This document shows, in pieces, positions 1 through 6,368 of a DNA stretch of 10,390 bases (the first letter of the stretch is position 1; the number at the start of each line of letters is the position of its first letter). The position numbers and the translations under genes are program-made. The stretch is taken from the NCBI GenBank assembly GCA_029983625.1, contig JASBZF010000060.1, positions 1 to 10,390 of the forward strand, in the 5' to 3' direction. The stretch is from Pauljensenia sp. (lineage in GTDB: Bacteria; Actinomycetota; Actinomycetes; Actinomycetales; Actinomycetaceae). Below the pieces are notes generated by a model. The model ran no database searches, had not been told where the DNA came from, and saw nothing but the letters and a program-made list of their open reading frames with translations.

Positions 1-4
1 GCAG

Positions 5-38
5 ATCTGACCAAATCTTGCCGAATCTCGTTCAATCT
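5..38. repeat. Four ATCT motifs phased at exactly 10 bp
   Basis: ATCT occurs at 5-8, 15-18, 25-28 and 35-38, so four copies lie on one face of the helix with a strict 10-bp period. On the minus strand the units read roughly as AAGATTNGGC. The flanking bases of the units are only loosely conserved. The array is cut by the window edge, so further copies may lie to the left. It is 3' of lysS. A protein-binding array or a degenerate tandem repeat are both possible; no function is assigned. Confidence 0.5.
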
Positions 39-79
39 TAACGAGGCGAGGCAAAATGAATCCGAGCCGAAACCAGGCA

Positions 80-105
80 GAGCGGAGCGGAGCTGAGCTG
101 AGCGA
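80..105. repeat. Pentanucleotide tandem repeat downstream of lysS
   Basis: Five consecutive 5-bp units (AGCGG, AGCGG, AGCTG, AGCTG, AGCGA) lie 12 nt past the lysS stop codon. On the lysS strand the run is pyrimidine-rich (CAGCT/CCGCT units). A shorter GAGGC doublet lies at 43-52. The 117 nt after lysS contain no recognisable gene and no classical hairpin plus U-tract terminator. The run could be a slippage-prone microsatellite. Confidence 0.55.
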
Positions 106-117
106 AGGAGGCGCCCC

Positions 118-1710
118 TCAGAGTTTCTTCACGAGAGGGAAGGTAATCGTCTCACGGATCCCCTGGCCCGTCAGCGCCATGAGCAGACGATCCAAGCCCA
201 TCCCCATACCTCCCGCAGGCGGCATCCCGTACTCCATCGCCATGAGGAAGTCCTCATCCAAGACCATCGCCTCCGGGTCACCGTTCGCAGCAGCCAAAGC
301 CTGAGCCTCGAAACGTTCACGCTGAATCACCGGATCCACAAGCTCAGAGTAGGCGGTCGCTAACTCGAAACCACGGACATACAGATCCCACTTTTCCACC
401 AGGCCCTTCTTCGTGCGATGCCCGCGTGTCAGCGGCGAAGAATCTTCTGGATAGTCGCGCACAAAAGTCGGCTCCCACAGCTTGTCACCAACAGCAGCCT
501 CGAAAATGACTTCCGCGATTTTGCCCGCACCCCAGTGGTCGGCCACATCCTCCCCGAGTTCTTCGGCGATCTTCACCAGTTCCTCGCGAGGCGTATCCAC
601 GCTGAACTCACGCCCCAGAGCCTGAGCGGTCGCCTCGAACATCGAGATCTCCGTCCAGGAGCCGGACAGATCGTAAACGGAACCGTCAGCTAAAGTCACG
701 ACCTCGGTCCCCAGCGCGTCACGCGCAGCCTTTTGAATAAACTCGCGCGTCCTGCGGGCCATCGTGTCGTAAGAACCGTAAGCCTCATATGCTTCGAGCA
801 TCGTGAACTCGGGGCTGTGCGAAGAATCCGCCCCCTCGTTACGGAAGTTCCGGTTGATCTCGAAAACTTTATCGACCCCGCCAACGACCGCACGCTTGAG
901 GAACAGTTCAGGGGCAATCCGTAAATACAGTTCGGTGTCATAAGCGTTCATATGCGTCGAAAAAGGCCGGGCCGCAGCGCCACCATGAAGGTTTTGCAGC
1001 ATCGGCGTTTCGATCTCAATAAAGCCCGCTTCGTCGAAATAGCTACGCAAAGACTTCACAACATCGGCGCGCAAGCGCACCATGTCCCGCGCTGAAGGCC
1101 GCACAATCATGTCAAGATAACGACGACGCACCCGCATGTCCTCCGACAAGGACATTTCGGTACCATCCTGAGCCGTGTAAGTCTTAGGCAAGGGCCGTAG
1201 CGACTTCGCCGCGATTTGCCAGGCAGGAACCGCTTCGCCCTCGGCAATACCGGGAGTAGCAAGACCAGCAGGAGCAGTCCCCGGACAGGCCAAAATCGAC
1301 AGTTCCCCGCGACGTGAAGAAATCACGCGCCCGTGAACGAAAAGATGATCGCCGAGGTCAACATCGGCCTTGTACTGGGCGAGCGAATCGGCACCGACCT
1401 CAGCTGCAGACAGCATCACCTGAATACGCTGCCCCGCGCCGTCTTGGAGCGTTGCGAAACACAGCTTGCCGCCATTACGTGCCAGCATGACGCGACCGGC
1501 GATCCCGACCTCGTCCGTTGTTTCCTCACCCGTCGTCAGGTGCGCGTACTTTTTACGCAGCTCAGCGATGCTCGAAGTGATCGCCAAAACAACCGGATAG
1601 GCTTCGCCTCCCTCGCTGAGGAGACGTTCACGCTTTTCCTTACGGACCCGCATCTGCTCGGGGATTTCATCCGTTTCTACAGGCTCAGCATTCATCTTCA
1701 CGTCAGTCAC
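118..1710 (-). CDS. lysS: Lysyl-tRNA synthetase, class II
   Basis: This cytoplasmic enzyme activates lysine with ATP and charges tRNA-Lys for translation. Numbered from the GTG at 1710 (530 aa), an OB-fold anticodon-binding domain spans about 68-144 (GRVMLARNGGKLCFATLQDG). The class II catalytic domain follows, with motif 1 (GFIEIETPML, 229-238), motif 2 (RNFRNEG, 287-293, followed by HSPEFTMLEAY) and motif 3 (GMGMGLDRLL, 501-510). An Ala/Gly/Pro-rich stretch at about 142-161 looks inserted relative to the usual join between the OB fold and the LRPLP segment. The frame is open upstream to 1758, but GTG 1710 is preferred because a TACGAT hexamer lies 6 nt upstream, as expected for a leaderless mRNA. 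ATG 1695 is a second choice; neither start has a well-spaced Shine-Dalgarno. It is the last gene of the minus-strand block, 155 nt after panD. The family call is secure; the start is less so. Confidence 0.96.
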   Translation of the reverse strand: MTDVKMNAEPVETDEIPEQMRVRKEKRERLLSEGGEAYPVVLAITSSIAELRKKYAHLTTGEETTDEVGIAGRVMLARNGGKLCFATLQDGAGQRIQVMLSAAEVGADSLAQYKADVDLGDHLFVHGRVISSRRGELSILACPGTAPAGLATPGIAEGEAVPAWQIAAKSLRPLPKTYTAQDGTEMSLSEDMRVRRRYLDMIVRPSARDMVRLRADVVKSLRSYFDEAGFIEIETPMLQNLHGGAAARPFSTHMNAYDTELYLRIAPELFLKRAVVGGVDKVFEINRNFRNEGADSSHSPEFTMLEAYEAYGSYDTMARRTREFIQKAARDALGTEVVTLADGSVYDLSGSWTEISMFEATAQALGREFSVDTPREELVKIAEELGEDVADHWGAGKIAEVIFEAAVGDKLWEPTFVRDYPEDSSPLTRGHRTKKGLVEKWDLYVRGFELATAYSELVDPVIQRERFEAQALAAANGDPEAMVLDEDFLMAMEYGMPPAGGMGMGLDRLLMALTGQGIRETITFPLVKKL

Positions 1711-1722
1711 GCCCCCATCGTA
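1711..1722 (-). promoter_or_regulatory. Candidate leaderless promoter of lysS (-10 TACGAT)
   Basis: On the minus strand the sequence reads TACGAT-GGGGGC-GTG. The hexamer fits the actinobacterial -10 pattern TANNNT, and its 6-nt distance to the GTG would put the transcription start on the first base of the start codon. A convincing -35 element is not visible, which is common for actinobacterial promoters. This supports lysS being transcribed separately from panD, at least in part. Confidence 0.5.
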
Positions 1723-1770
1723 ACCGGCAGGCGACACTCGATGTTTCAGCGCAGGCACAGTGAGCGTTTC

Positions 1771-1842
1771 TTCTCACCCTGAAAGACACCGCTTTACGTC
1801 CTGTTTTCAGCGAAGTTCTGAAATTAGGGCCTCAGGTGAGAA
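1771..1842. repeat. Nested inverted repeats between panD and lysS
   Basis: TTCTCACCCTGA at 1771-1782 pairs with TCAGGTGAGAA at 1832-1842, giving 11 pairs with one bulged base. Inside the 49-nt loop is a perfect 6-bp stem, TTTCAG at 1805-1810 and CTGAAA at 1818-1823, with a 7-nt loop. There is no adjacent T-tract, so an intrinsic terminator is unlikely. It would lie in the 3' untranslated region of a panD transcript. A role in RNA processing or attenuation before lysS is possible but unproven. Confidence 0.4.
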
Positions 1843-1885
1843 AATCAGGGCCTTGGGCGAGAAGATCATCGCCTTGGACGTGAAG
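1823..1885. repeat. 21-bp tandem repeat, three imperfect copies, overlapping the panD 3' end
   Basis: Copies lie at 1823-1843, 1844-1864 and 1865-1885. Copies 1 and 2 match at 16 of 21 positions, and copies 2 and 3 at 17 of 21. The third copy includes the panD stop codon and most of its last six codons, so the array may have grown from, or into, the end of panD. Read on the plus strand, the units encode IRASGEK, IRALGEK and IIALDVK within an open frame at 1760-1951. Three of the four codon changes between copies 1 and 2 are synonymous. Whether that frame is translated is unknown. Confidence 0.65.
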
Positions 1886-2306
1886 ACTTCAAACCCAGTT
1901 CTTGTGCGCGTAGGGAATCTTCAGGCACAGCCCCCGCATCCTCGCCCGTAGAGACCACACGATTCTTCTCATCAACGAAGACAACCGCAGGCTTCCAGCT
2001 CCTCACCTGCGATTCAGGCACATGACAGTAGGCCATGATGATGACAAGATCCCCGACGTGCACGAGGTGCGCGGCGGCCCCGTTCAACTGCACGACCCCA
2101 GAACCACGCTCTCCAGCAATCGTGTAGGTCGTCAAACGATTGCCATTATCGACATCCACGACGTCAACCTGTTGCCCCTCAGCGATATCAGCAGCATCGA
2201 GAAGATCTGCATCAATCGTCACCGAACCGACGTAATGCAGTGCAGCGCCAGTGACTTTTGCGCGATGAATCTTGCCCTGAATCATTGGGCGCATGATTTC
2301 ACTCAT
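1866..2306 (-). CDS. panD: Aspartate 1-decarboxylase, pyruvoyl-dependent precursor
   Basis: The enzyme decarboxylates L-aspartate to beta-alanine, which PanC joins to pantoate in the coenzyme A pathway. It is made as a 146-aa proenzyme that self-cleaves at Gly27-Ser28 (HYVGSVTID), turning Ser28 into the pyruvoyl group. Family residues are in place: Lys12 and His14 (GKIHRAKVT), Tyr25, Tyr61 (RLTTYTIAGERGS) and Asn75 (NGAAAH). The ATG at 2306 overlaps the panC end by 8 nt (ATGAGTGA), with AAGGGCGGG just upstream. ATG 2294 (fifth codon) would give an N-terminus closer to the Escherichia coli protein and cannot be excluded. Actinobacterial PanD usually needs only autocatalysis, with no PanZ. The last residues (SSRPRR) are encoded within a 21-bp tandem-repeat unit, so the tail is probably not conserved. 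The family call is secure. Confidence 0.96.
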   Translation of the reverse strand: MSEIMRPMIQGKIHRAKVTGAALHYVGSVTIDADLLDAADIAEGQQVDVVDVDNGNRLTTYTIAGERGSGVVQLNGAAAHLVHVGDLVIIMAYCHVPESQVRSWKPAVVFVDEKNRVVSTGEDAGAVPEDSLRAQELGLKSSRPRR

Positions 2307-3222
2307 CAGTACCCGCCCTTAAGGCCAGGGCCGTGTTATCAATAAGGCGCGTCGTTCCTATGCGCGCAGCAAGGAGGAGCCGTGTCGGGCGTCGTCCTTC
2401 AACAGCTCCTGCTACGCGGGCACGTTCCTCTTCAGTGCCGAGGGCGACTCCCGCACTTGCAGCAAGAACCGTAAAGGTCTGCTCATCCACCAGGACAACG
2501 TAATCAATATCGATGCCACCGCTTCCCTCCAGTAGCCGCACGACCTCCGCCACGGTCTCCTCGGCGGAAGCACCCTGCTCCCATGCTTTCGCTCCGGCAC
2601 GCAAACCCGCTGACAGTGAGCGCGCCCGGCATCTTTCTTCCTTCGAGAGGTAACGATTACGGCTTGAAAGCGCCACTTCGTCCTCGTCGCGCACAATCGG
2701 CACGCCCTCAACTTTTACGGGCACATCAAGTTGAGTAAAGACGTGACGTAAAAGTGCGAGCTGCTGGGCATCTTTCTCACCGAAGAAGGCCACATCCGGG
2801 CGCACCAAACCCATGACTTTCGTGCAGATCAACGCAACACCAGCGAAATGTGTGGGCCGTGAAGCACCTTCAAGGATCCTGGCGATCGGGCCGGGATCGA
2901 TTACCACATCAATGGGTTCTGGATAGGCATCCTCAGGTGCGGGAGCCCACACGAGGTCCGCACCGACGTGAGTCAATGCCTCCACATCTGCTGCAAGGGT
3001 ACGCGGATACGCTTCAAAATCCTCACCGGGAGCGAACTGTGTCGGATTGACGAAAATCGTGACGACCACATGATCGCTCGATTCTTTCGCGCGTTTCACA
3101 AGCTCAAGGTGCCCCGCATGGAGGGCACCCATCGTCATCACAAGCGCGCGGCGACCGTGCAAAGTGTCGAGAGCGCGCGCGAGTTCATCTCGTGTGCGGG
3201 TCAGAAGAAGTCCTTGCGTCAT
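2299..3222 (-). CDS. panC: Pantothenate synthetase (pantoate--beta-alanine ligase)
   Basis: This cytoplasmic enzyme makes pantothenate from pantoate, beta-alanine and ATP through a pantoyl-adenylate. The 307-aa protein has the ATP-binding HAGH motif at 35-38 (TMGALHAGHLELVKRAK), FVNPTQF at 57-63, EDFEAYPR at 68-74, FFGEKDAQQL at 146-155 and the KMSKS-equivalent SSRNRYLS at 186-193. GTTRLIDN sits near the C-terminus. The open frame extends to 3630, but the 135 extra residues precede the family's N-terminus and run antisense to the end of the neighbouring gene, so ATG 3222 is chosen. GGAGG sits only 1 nt from this ATG, too close for normal use; a leaderless transcript using CACAAT 6 nt upstream is an alternative reading. 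It overlaps panD by 8 nt, giving coupled synthesis of consecutive pathway enzymes. A 121-nt gap separates it from the DUF2520 gene. Confidence 0.96.
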   Translation of the reverse strand: MTQGLLLTRTRDELARALDTLHGRRALVMTMGALHAGHLELVKRAKESSDHVVVTIFVNPTQFAPGEDFEAYPRTLAADVEALTHVGADLVWAPAPEDAYPEPIDVVIDPGPIARILEGASRPTHFAGVALICTKVMGLVRPDVAFFGEKDAQQLALLRHVFTQLDVPVKVEGVPIVRDEDEVALSSRNRYLSKEERCRARSLSAGLRAGAKAWEQGASAEETVAEVVRLLEGSGGIDIDYVVLVDEQTFTVLAASAGVALGTEEERARVAGAVEGRRPTRLLLAARIGTTRLIDNTALALRAGTDE

Positions 3223-3228
3223 GCCTCC

Positions 3229-3253
3229 ATTGTGCTGCCCTGCGTCGCACAAT
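3229..3253. promoter_or_regulatory. 7-bp inverted repeat in front of panC (operator or leader hairpin)
   Basis: ATTGTGC at 3229-3235 and GCACAAT at 3247-3253 are perfect inverted arms separated by 11 bp. On the panC strand the downstream arm ends 6 nt before the start codon, touching GGAGG and covering the candidate -10 hexamer CACAAT. It could be an operator whose occupancy blocks a panC promoter, or a stem beside the ribosome-binding site if transcription starts further upstream. No known actinobacterial operator was recognised. Confidence 0.45.
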
Positions 3254-3343
3254 CCCACTCGGCGCACACTTTTCCGACCATTTCTACTCACCCACGCCCT
3301 CATGTTTTCACCTTTTGACGCAAAGAAAGAGCGCCGGAAGGTC

Positions 3344-4228
3344 TCATTCAGCGCTTTCCAGTAGAGCCGTGCGCATCGCATCCGCCGCAGCTTCGTTGAT
3401 CTTTTTGCGCTGTGCAAGCAGGTCAACGACTTCGCGGACGCGCGACACGTAGGCACCATGTGCCCTTTCGTTTCGATTCGCGAGGGCGAGGGCGTGCTCA
3501 CGCACGCATGTGGAATCCGCGGTAGCAAAAGGCGCTCCAAGAGCGCCTTCGCCCTCGTCGATCGCCCACGCAGCCGCGTCGGAGAGGAGACGAGAGACGA
3601 GGCGCGTAGCCTCTTCGACCCCGCAGGCATCGAGGGCGTTCACACATTCGACGACCGAGGAGACGATGCCCGCAAGCCCCAGGGTCACGCACGCATGAAC
3701 CGCTGCGCGCGCCTCTTCATCGATCACCACCGGTTCTGCGCCCATTTCAACGACAAGAGCTTGAGCGATGGGAAGGAAAGGAGCGGGTGCGGTGACGAGG
3801 AAGGGAGTGCCCGCGAAACGTTGCAGATCCACACTCCATCCGGTGAAGCGCATCAGGGGGTGGATCGCAAGAGGAATCACCCCGGCTGTCTGAGCCGGAG
3901 CCAGGATGGAAGTCCCGTAGGGACCGGCGAGATGAACGAGGATCTGTCCCATCCGCCAGGCACCGAGATCAGCAAGGCCCGACACAAGAGGCGCGATCTG
4001 AGTGTCTGGAACGGCGAGGATGACAAGTTCAGCGCATTCGATGACTTCTTCGACCGAAAGGACCGGGACACCCGGCAAAAGAGTGTCGGCACGTTCGATT
4101 GTGTCAGCACTGTTTGCCGCCACGCCCACGAGCTGATGACCAACCGCGCGCAAAGACGAACCGATGATCGGACCGGCTGCCCCCATGCCGATAATGCCGA
4201 TACCGAGACGCCCTTTCGGGTCGTTCAC
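3344..4228 (-). CDS. Rossmann-like and DUF2520 domain protein
   Basis: A 294-aa predicted oxidoreductase-like protein. The N-terminus holds a dinucleotide-binding beta-alpha-beta with GMGAAG at 14-19 (LGIGIIGMGAAGPIIG), then AELVILAVPD near 70-80, as in the Rossmann_like family. The C-terminal half matches DUF2520, with HLAGPYG, AIHPLMRFTG and an alpha-helical region containing AAVHACVTLG. The gene sits directly before panC in many actinobacteria (Rv3603c in M. tuberculosis), which suggests a link to pantothenate synthesis, for example ketopantoate reduction; this is inference from context, as the substrate is not known to me. The GTG at 4228 forms a 4-nt GTGA overlap with the preceding gene and has GAGGAG about 8 nt upstream. 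An open frame runs to 4279 but would deepen the overlap. The domain call is strong; the function is unknown. Confidence 0.88.
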   Translation of the reverse strand: MNDPKGRLGIGIIGMGAAGPIIGSSLRAVGHQLVGVAANSADTIERADTLLPGVPVLSVEEVIECAELVILAVPDTQIAPLVSGLADLGAWRMGQILVHLAGPYGTSILAPAQTAGVIPLAIHPLMRFTGWSVDLQRFAGTPFLVTAPAPFLPIAQALVVEMGAEPVVIDEEARAAVHACVTLGLAGIVSSVVECVNALDACGVEEATRLVSRLLSDAAAWAIDEGEGALGAPFATADSTCVREHALALANRNERAHGAYVSRVREVVDLLAQRKKINEAAADAMRTALLESAE

Positions 4229-5841
4229 GCCTCGTTCTCCTCGCGAGCGTTCAGAGCGCTTTCCACTCGGGCCATCCACTTTTCTGGCGGTTCGCTTGCG
4301 CGACGAATCTGCGCACGTTCACGCAGTTCGCTCACCAGCTCAGTCGCCACATGAGTGTCAGCATGACGCACAACCGCAGGCGTGGACCCTGGAACAATTT
4401 CCGCGTGAACATCCGCGAGATCCCGTTTGCGTTCCCACGGGCCTTGAGTAATGGCGATGGACTGCACTCGTTCAACGGGAATCACCGAAGTTGAGTGCGT
4501 CAACCAACCGTCGCGAATCACCAAGGCCGTGTCAGTGAGTGCAAAGGCGCGACGGCGACGTGCCAGAGGATCAAAAAGTGCGGCGCGCTGTGGAATCGGA
4601 GTGAAACCCTGATGATCTGTGTTTTTACCGTGAAGGGCCGCGTCGATGAAAGAACGCGGGTCCGGGACACCGAGGTCACGGATCACAAGCCAGAGCGCAA
4701 GCTCGGCATCTTTGCGGGTTCCCACAGGTAAGAGAACATCTGCGTTTAACGAACTCGAAGCGGAGGAGTCCGAGCTTGCGCGATAGCCCGCCTGAGTGAT
4801 CGTCACGCGATACCAGCCCATGTAACGCCACAGCCAGGGTTGTACGACACGTACCGCATGGACGCGACGTGGGGGCACGGTCTGCGAACGAGTCTCAAGC
4901 AGACCTGCGCGAGTGCGAATCCCATCGGGCGAAACTGCAGCCGTGAAGTTGAACTCTCCTGCAAAACGCGACCACAGGACAGAAATACAGCCAAGAATAA
5001 GGGCGATAGGGGCAGCACCGATTCCCGCTAATGCGGCAAAGCCCCACGTGTGGAACACCACAGCGAATCCGACTACTCCGGCACATGCGATGAAGAGAAG
5101 AACGAGGAGTCCTATGTTCAGGAAGCACGAAGCCAGGAGTCGTGACACCGGAACCGTGTAGAGGGCGCGTTCTGGGGCGACGGGAGCGCTGCTTTGCGGC
5201 AAAGCTGAGGAAACAGGCGCAGAGCTTGCGTGGGCTGCTTCAGGATGAGGAACTGCTGCGTGAGAAGCGGCGGGTGCGTCAGTGGGCACAACCCCTGCTG
5301 CGCGCGCAAGAATTTCCGCGCGCAGCGCATCAAGTTCCGCTGTTTTCAAGTATCCGAAAGAGAGGTTTGAGTTGGCCCCTCCTGCGACTTCGATGTTGAT
5401 TTTCCCCAGCCCGAAAAGACGACCCAGCAGAGGGTAGGACACGTCAACTGCCTGGATTCGATCAAGTCGCGCATGTTTGAGGGTGCGCATAAGGATGCCG
5501 GATCGGTAGTAGACACCGGAACCGACCACCGCGAATCGGGTCGCCCTCCACGCGAACCAGGAGTAGAGAACAAGCAGCGCAGCGAAAAACACAACAGCAG
5601 CGGTGCCTACAGCAACGACGAGGACGACTCCAAAATGTTCGACGAAATCAGCCTCCATCTCCATCACATCTGTGACGCGATCGACATTCTGGTATAAGGC
5701 GAACACAACGAGTACCGTGAGCGCCTTCCAGGCATTGATGATCGGAGAAATTGGATGCAGGCGTCGCCACTGATCTTCAGGAACACCGCCTTCGGCGGCG
5801 CGCACTTTCGGCATCACTGTCCGGTTCTGGTTCCGAGTCAT
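4225..5841 (-). CDS. YdbT-type membrane protein with three bacterial PH (DUF304/bPH2) domains
   Basis: A 538-aa inner-membrane protein. Two hydrophobic segments at about 35-52 and 71-98 are followed by a first PH-like domain (about 101-180; RSGILMRTLKHARLDRIQAV, LGKINIEVAGG). Next come an Ala/Pro/Ser-rich linker (about 184-225), two more membrane segments (about 236-263 and 268-290), a second PH-like domain (about 297-390; RAGLLETRSQTVPPRRVHAV) and a third (about 430-510; RDGWLTHSTSVIPVERVQSI). Each domain carries the G-x-L-x(n)-R-I/V-x-A/S signature of the family. The start is ATG 5841, sharing one base with the previous stop (TGATG); a GTG at 5844 is equally possible. The Bacillus subtilis pair YdbS/YdbT belongs to a cell-envelope stress regulon and contributes to resistance to some bacteriocins; a similar envelope role here is only inferred. 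Confidence 0.88.
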   Translation of the reverse strand: MTRNQNRTVMPKVRAAEGGVPEDQWRRLHPISPIINAWKALTVLVVFALYQNVDRVTDVMEMEADFVEHFGVVLVVAVGTAAVVFFAALLVLYSWFAWRATRFAVVGSGVYYRSGILMRTLKHARLDRIQAVDVSYPLLGRLFGLGKINIEVAGGANSNLSFGYLKTAELDALRAEILARAAGVVPTDAPAASHAAVPHPEAAHASSAPVSSALPQSSAPVAPERALYTVPVSRLLASCFLNIGLLVLLFIACAGVVGFAVVFHTWGFAALAGIGAAPIALILGCISVLWSRFAGEFNFTAAVSPDGIRTRAGLLETRSQTVPPRRVHAVRVVQPWLWRYMGWYRVTITQAGYRASSDSSASSSLNADVLLPVGTRKDAELALWLVIRDLGVPDPRSFIDAALHGKNTDHQGFTPIPQRAALFDPLARRRRAFALTDTALVIRDGWLTHSTSVIPVERVQSIAITQGPWERKRDLADVHAEIVPGSTPAVVRHADTHVATELVSELRERAQIRRASEPPEKWMARVESALNAREENEA

Positions 5842-6368
5842 CACAGGCCCGCCAACTCTGCCGCGCCGCGCTCTGAAAGCATGTCGCGTAGGCGAGCCGC
5901 TTCAATACTTGGCACGCCATTCAGTGTTCCACTGGTTTCAGCAGAGGCCGTGTGGAGTTTGATTTCAGCAATTCCGAAGGCTCGGGCGATCGGCCCTTCG
6001 GAGACCTCAACGTATTGAATACGTCCAAAGGGAATAAGGGTAAGGCGACGGAACATCACGCCTTTACGGATCAGGAACTCATCCTGAGCGAGGGCGTAGC
6101 CCATTGCTTTGACTTGACGCGAAATGAGCCACAGAGTCCACGCGCTCAGCCCAGCCAAGGCAAGAACCGCGATCCAGAACCATTTCGACACGAGGAAAGC
6201 GCAGACGAGCGCTCCGATAATGAGGGGCGTGTAGCTGATGAGCGTCGAGATCACGCGGACGCGAATCAGACTGAGCGAGATGGGAAGGAAAGTGATATCC
6301 GAGGGCGCCATCGGATCCGACGAGGCAGAGGATCCTTTGCGCTCGGGGGTGACACACGCATCAGTCAT
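5841..6368 (-). CDS. YdbS-type membrane protein with one bacterial PH (DUF304/bPH2) domain
   Basis: A 175-aa inner-membrane protein. Residues 1-30 form a polar tail, two membrane segments lie at about 39-59 and 62-82, and one PH-like domain covers about 88-165 (FLIRKGVMFRRLTLIPFGRI, then GIAEIKLHTAS). The start is ATG 6368, with GGGAGG 7 nt upstream; the frame is open to 6476, but the extra part lies in the intergenic region and has no better ribosome-binding site. The single-domain and triple-domain PH proteins are encoded as an adjacent, overlapping pair, as in B. subtilis ydbS-ydbT, and probably form one membrane complex. It is the first gene of the minus-strand block and is divergent from the two-component system, so both sides may share regulatory DNA. 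No lipid or ligand specificity can be read from the sequence. Confidence 0.88.
   Translation of the reverse strand: MTDACVTPERKGSSASSDPMAPSDITFLPISLSLIRVRVISTLISYTPLIIGALVCAFLVSKWFWIAVLALAGLSAWTLWLISRQVKAMGYALAQDEFLIRKGVMFRRLTLIPFGRIQYVEVSEGPIARAFGIAEIKLHTASAETSGTLNGVPSIEAARLRDMLSERGAAELAGL

Noticed and set aside
3223..3630. N-terminal extension of panC upstream of ATG 3222
   Set aside because: The extra 135 residues precede the normal PanC N-terminus, resemble no domain and overlap the end of the DUF2520 gene antiparallel in reading content; the family start fits ATG 3222.
3458..4354. 298-residue open frame on the plus strand
   Set aside because: It lies fully antisense to the DUF2520 gene and the end of the YdbT-like gene, has no recognisable domain, and its composition fits a shadow frame of GC-rich coding DNA.
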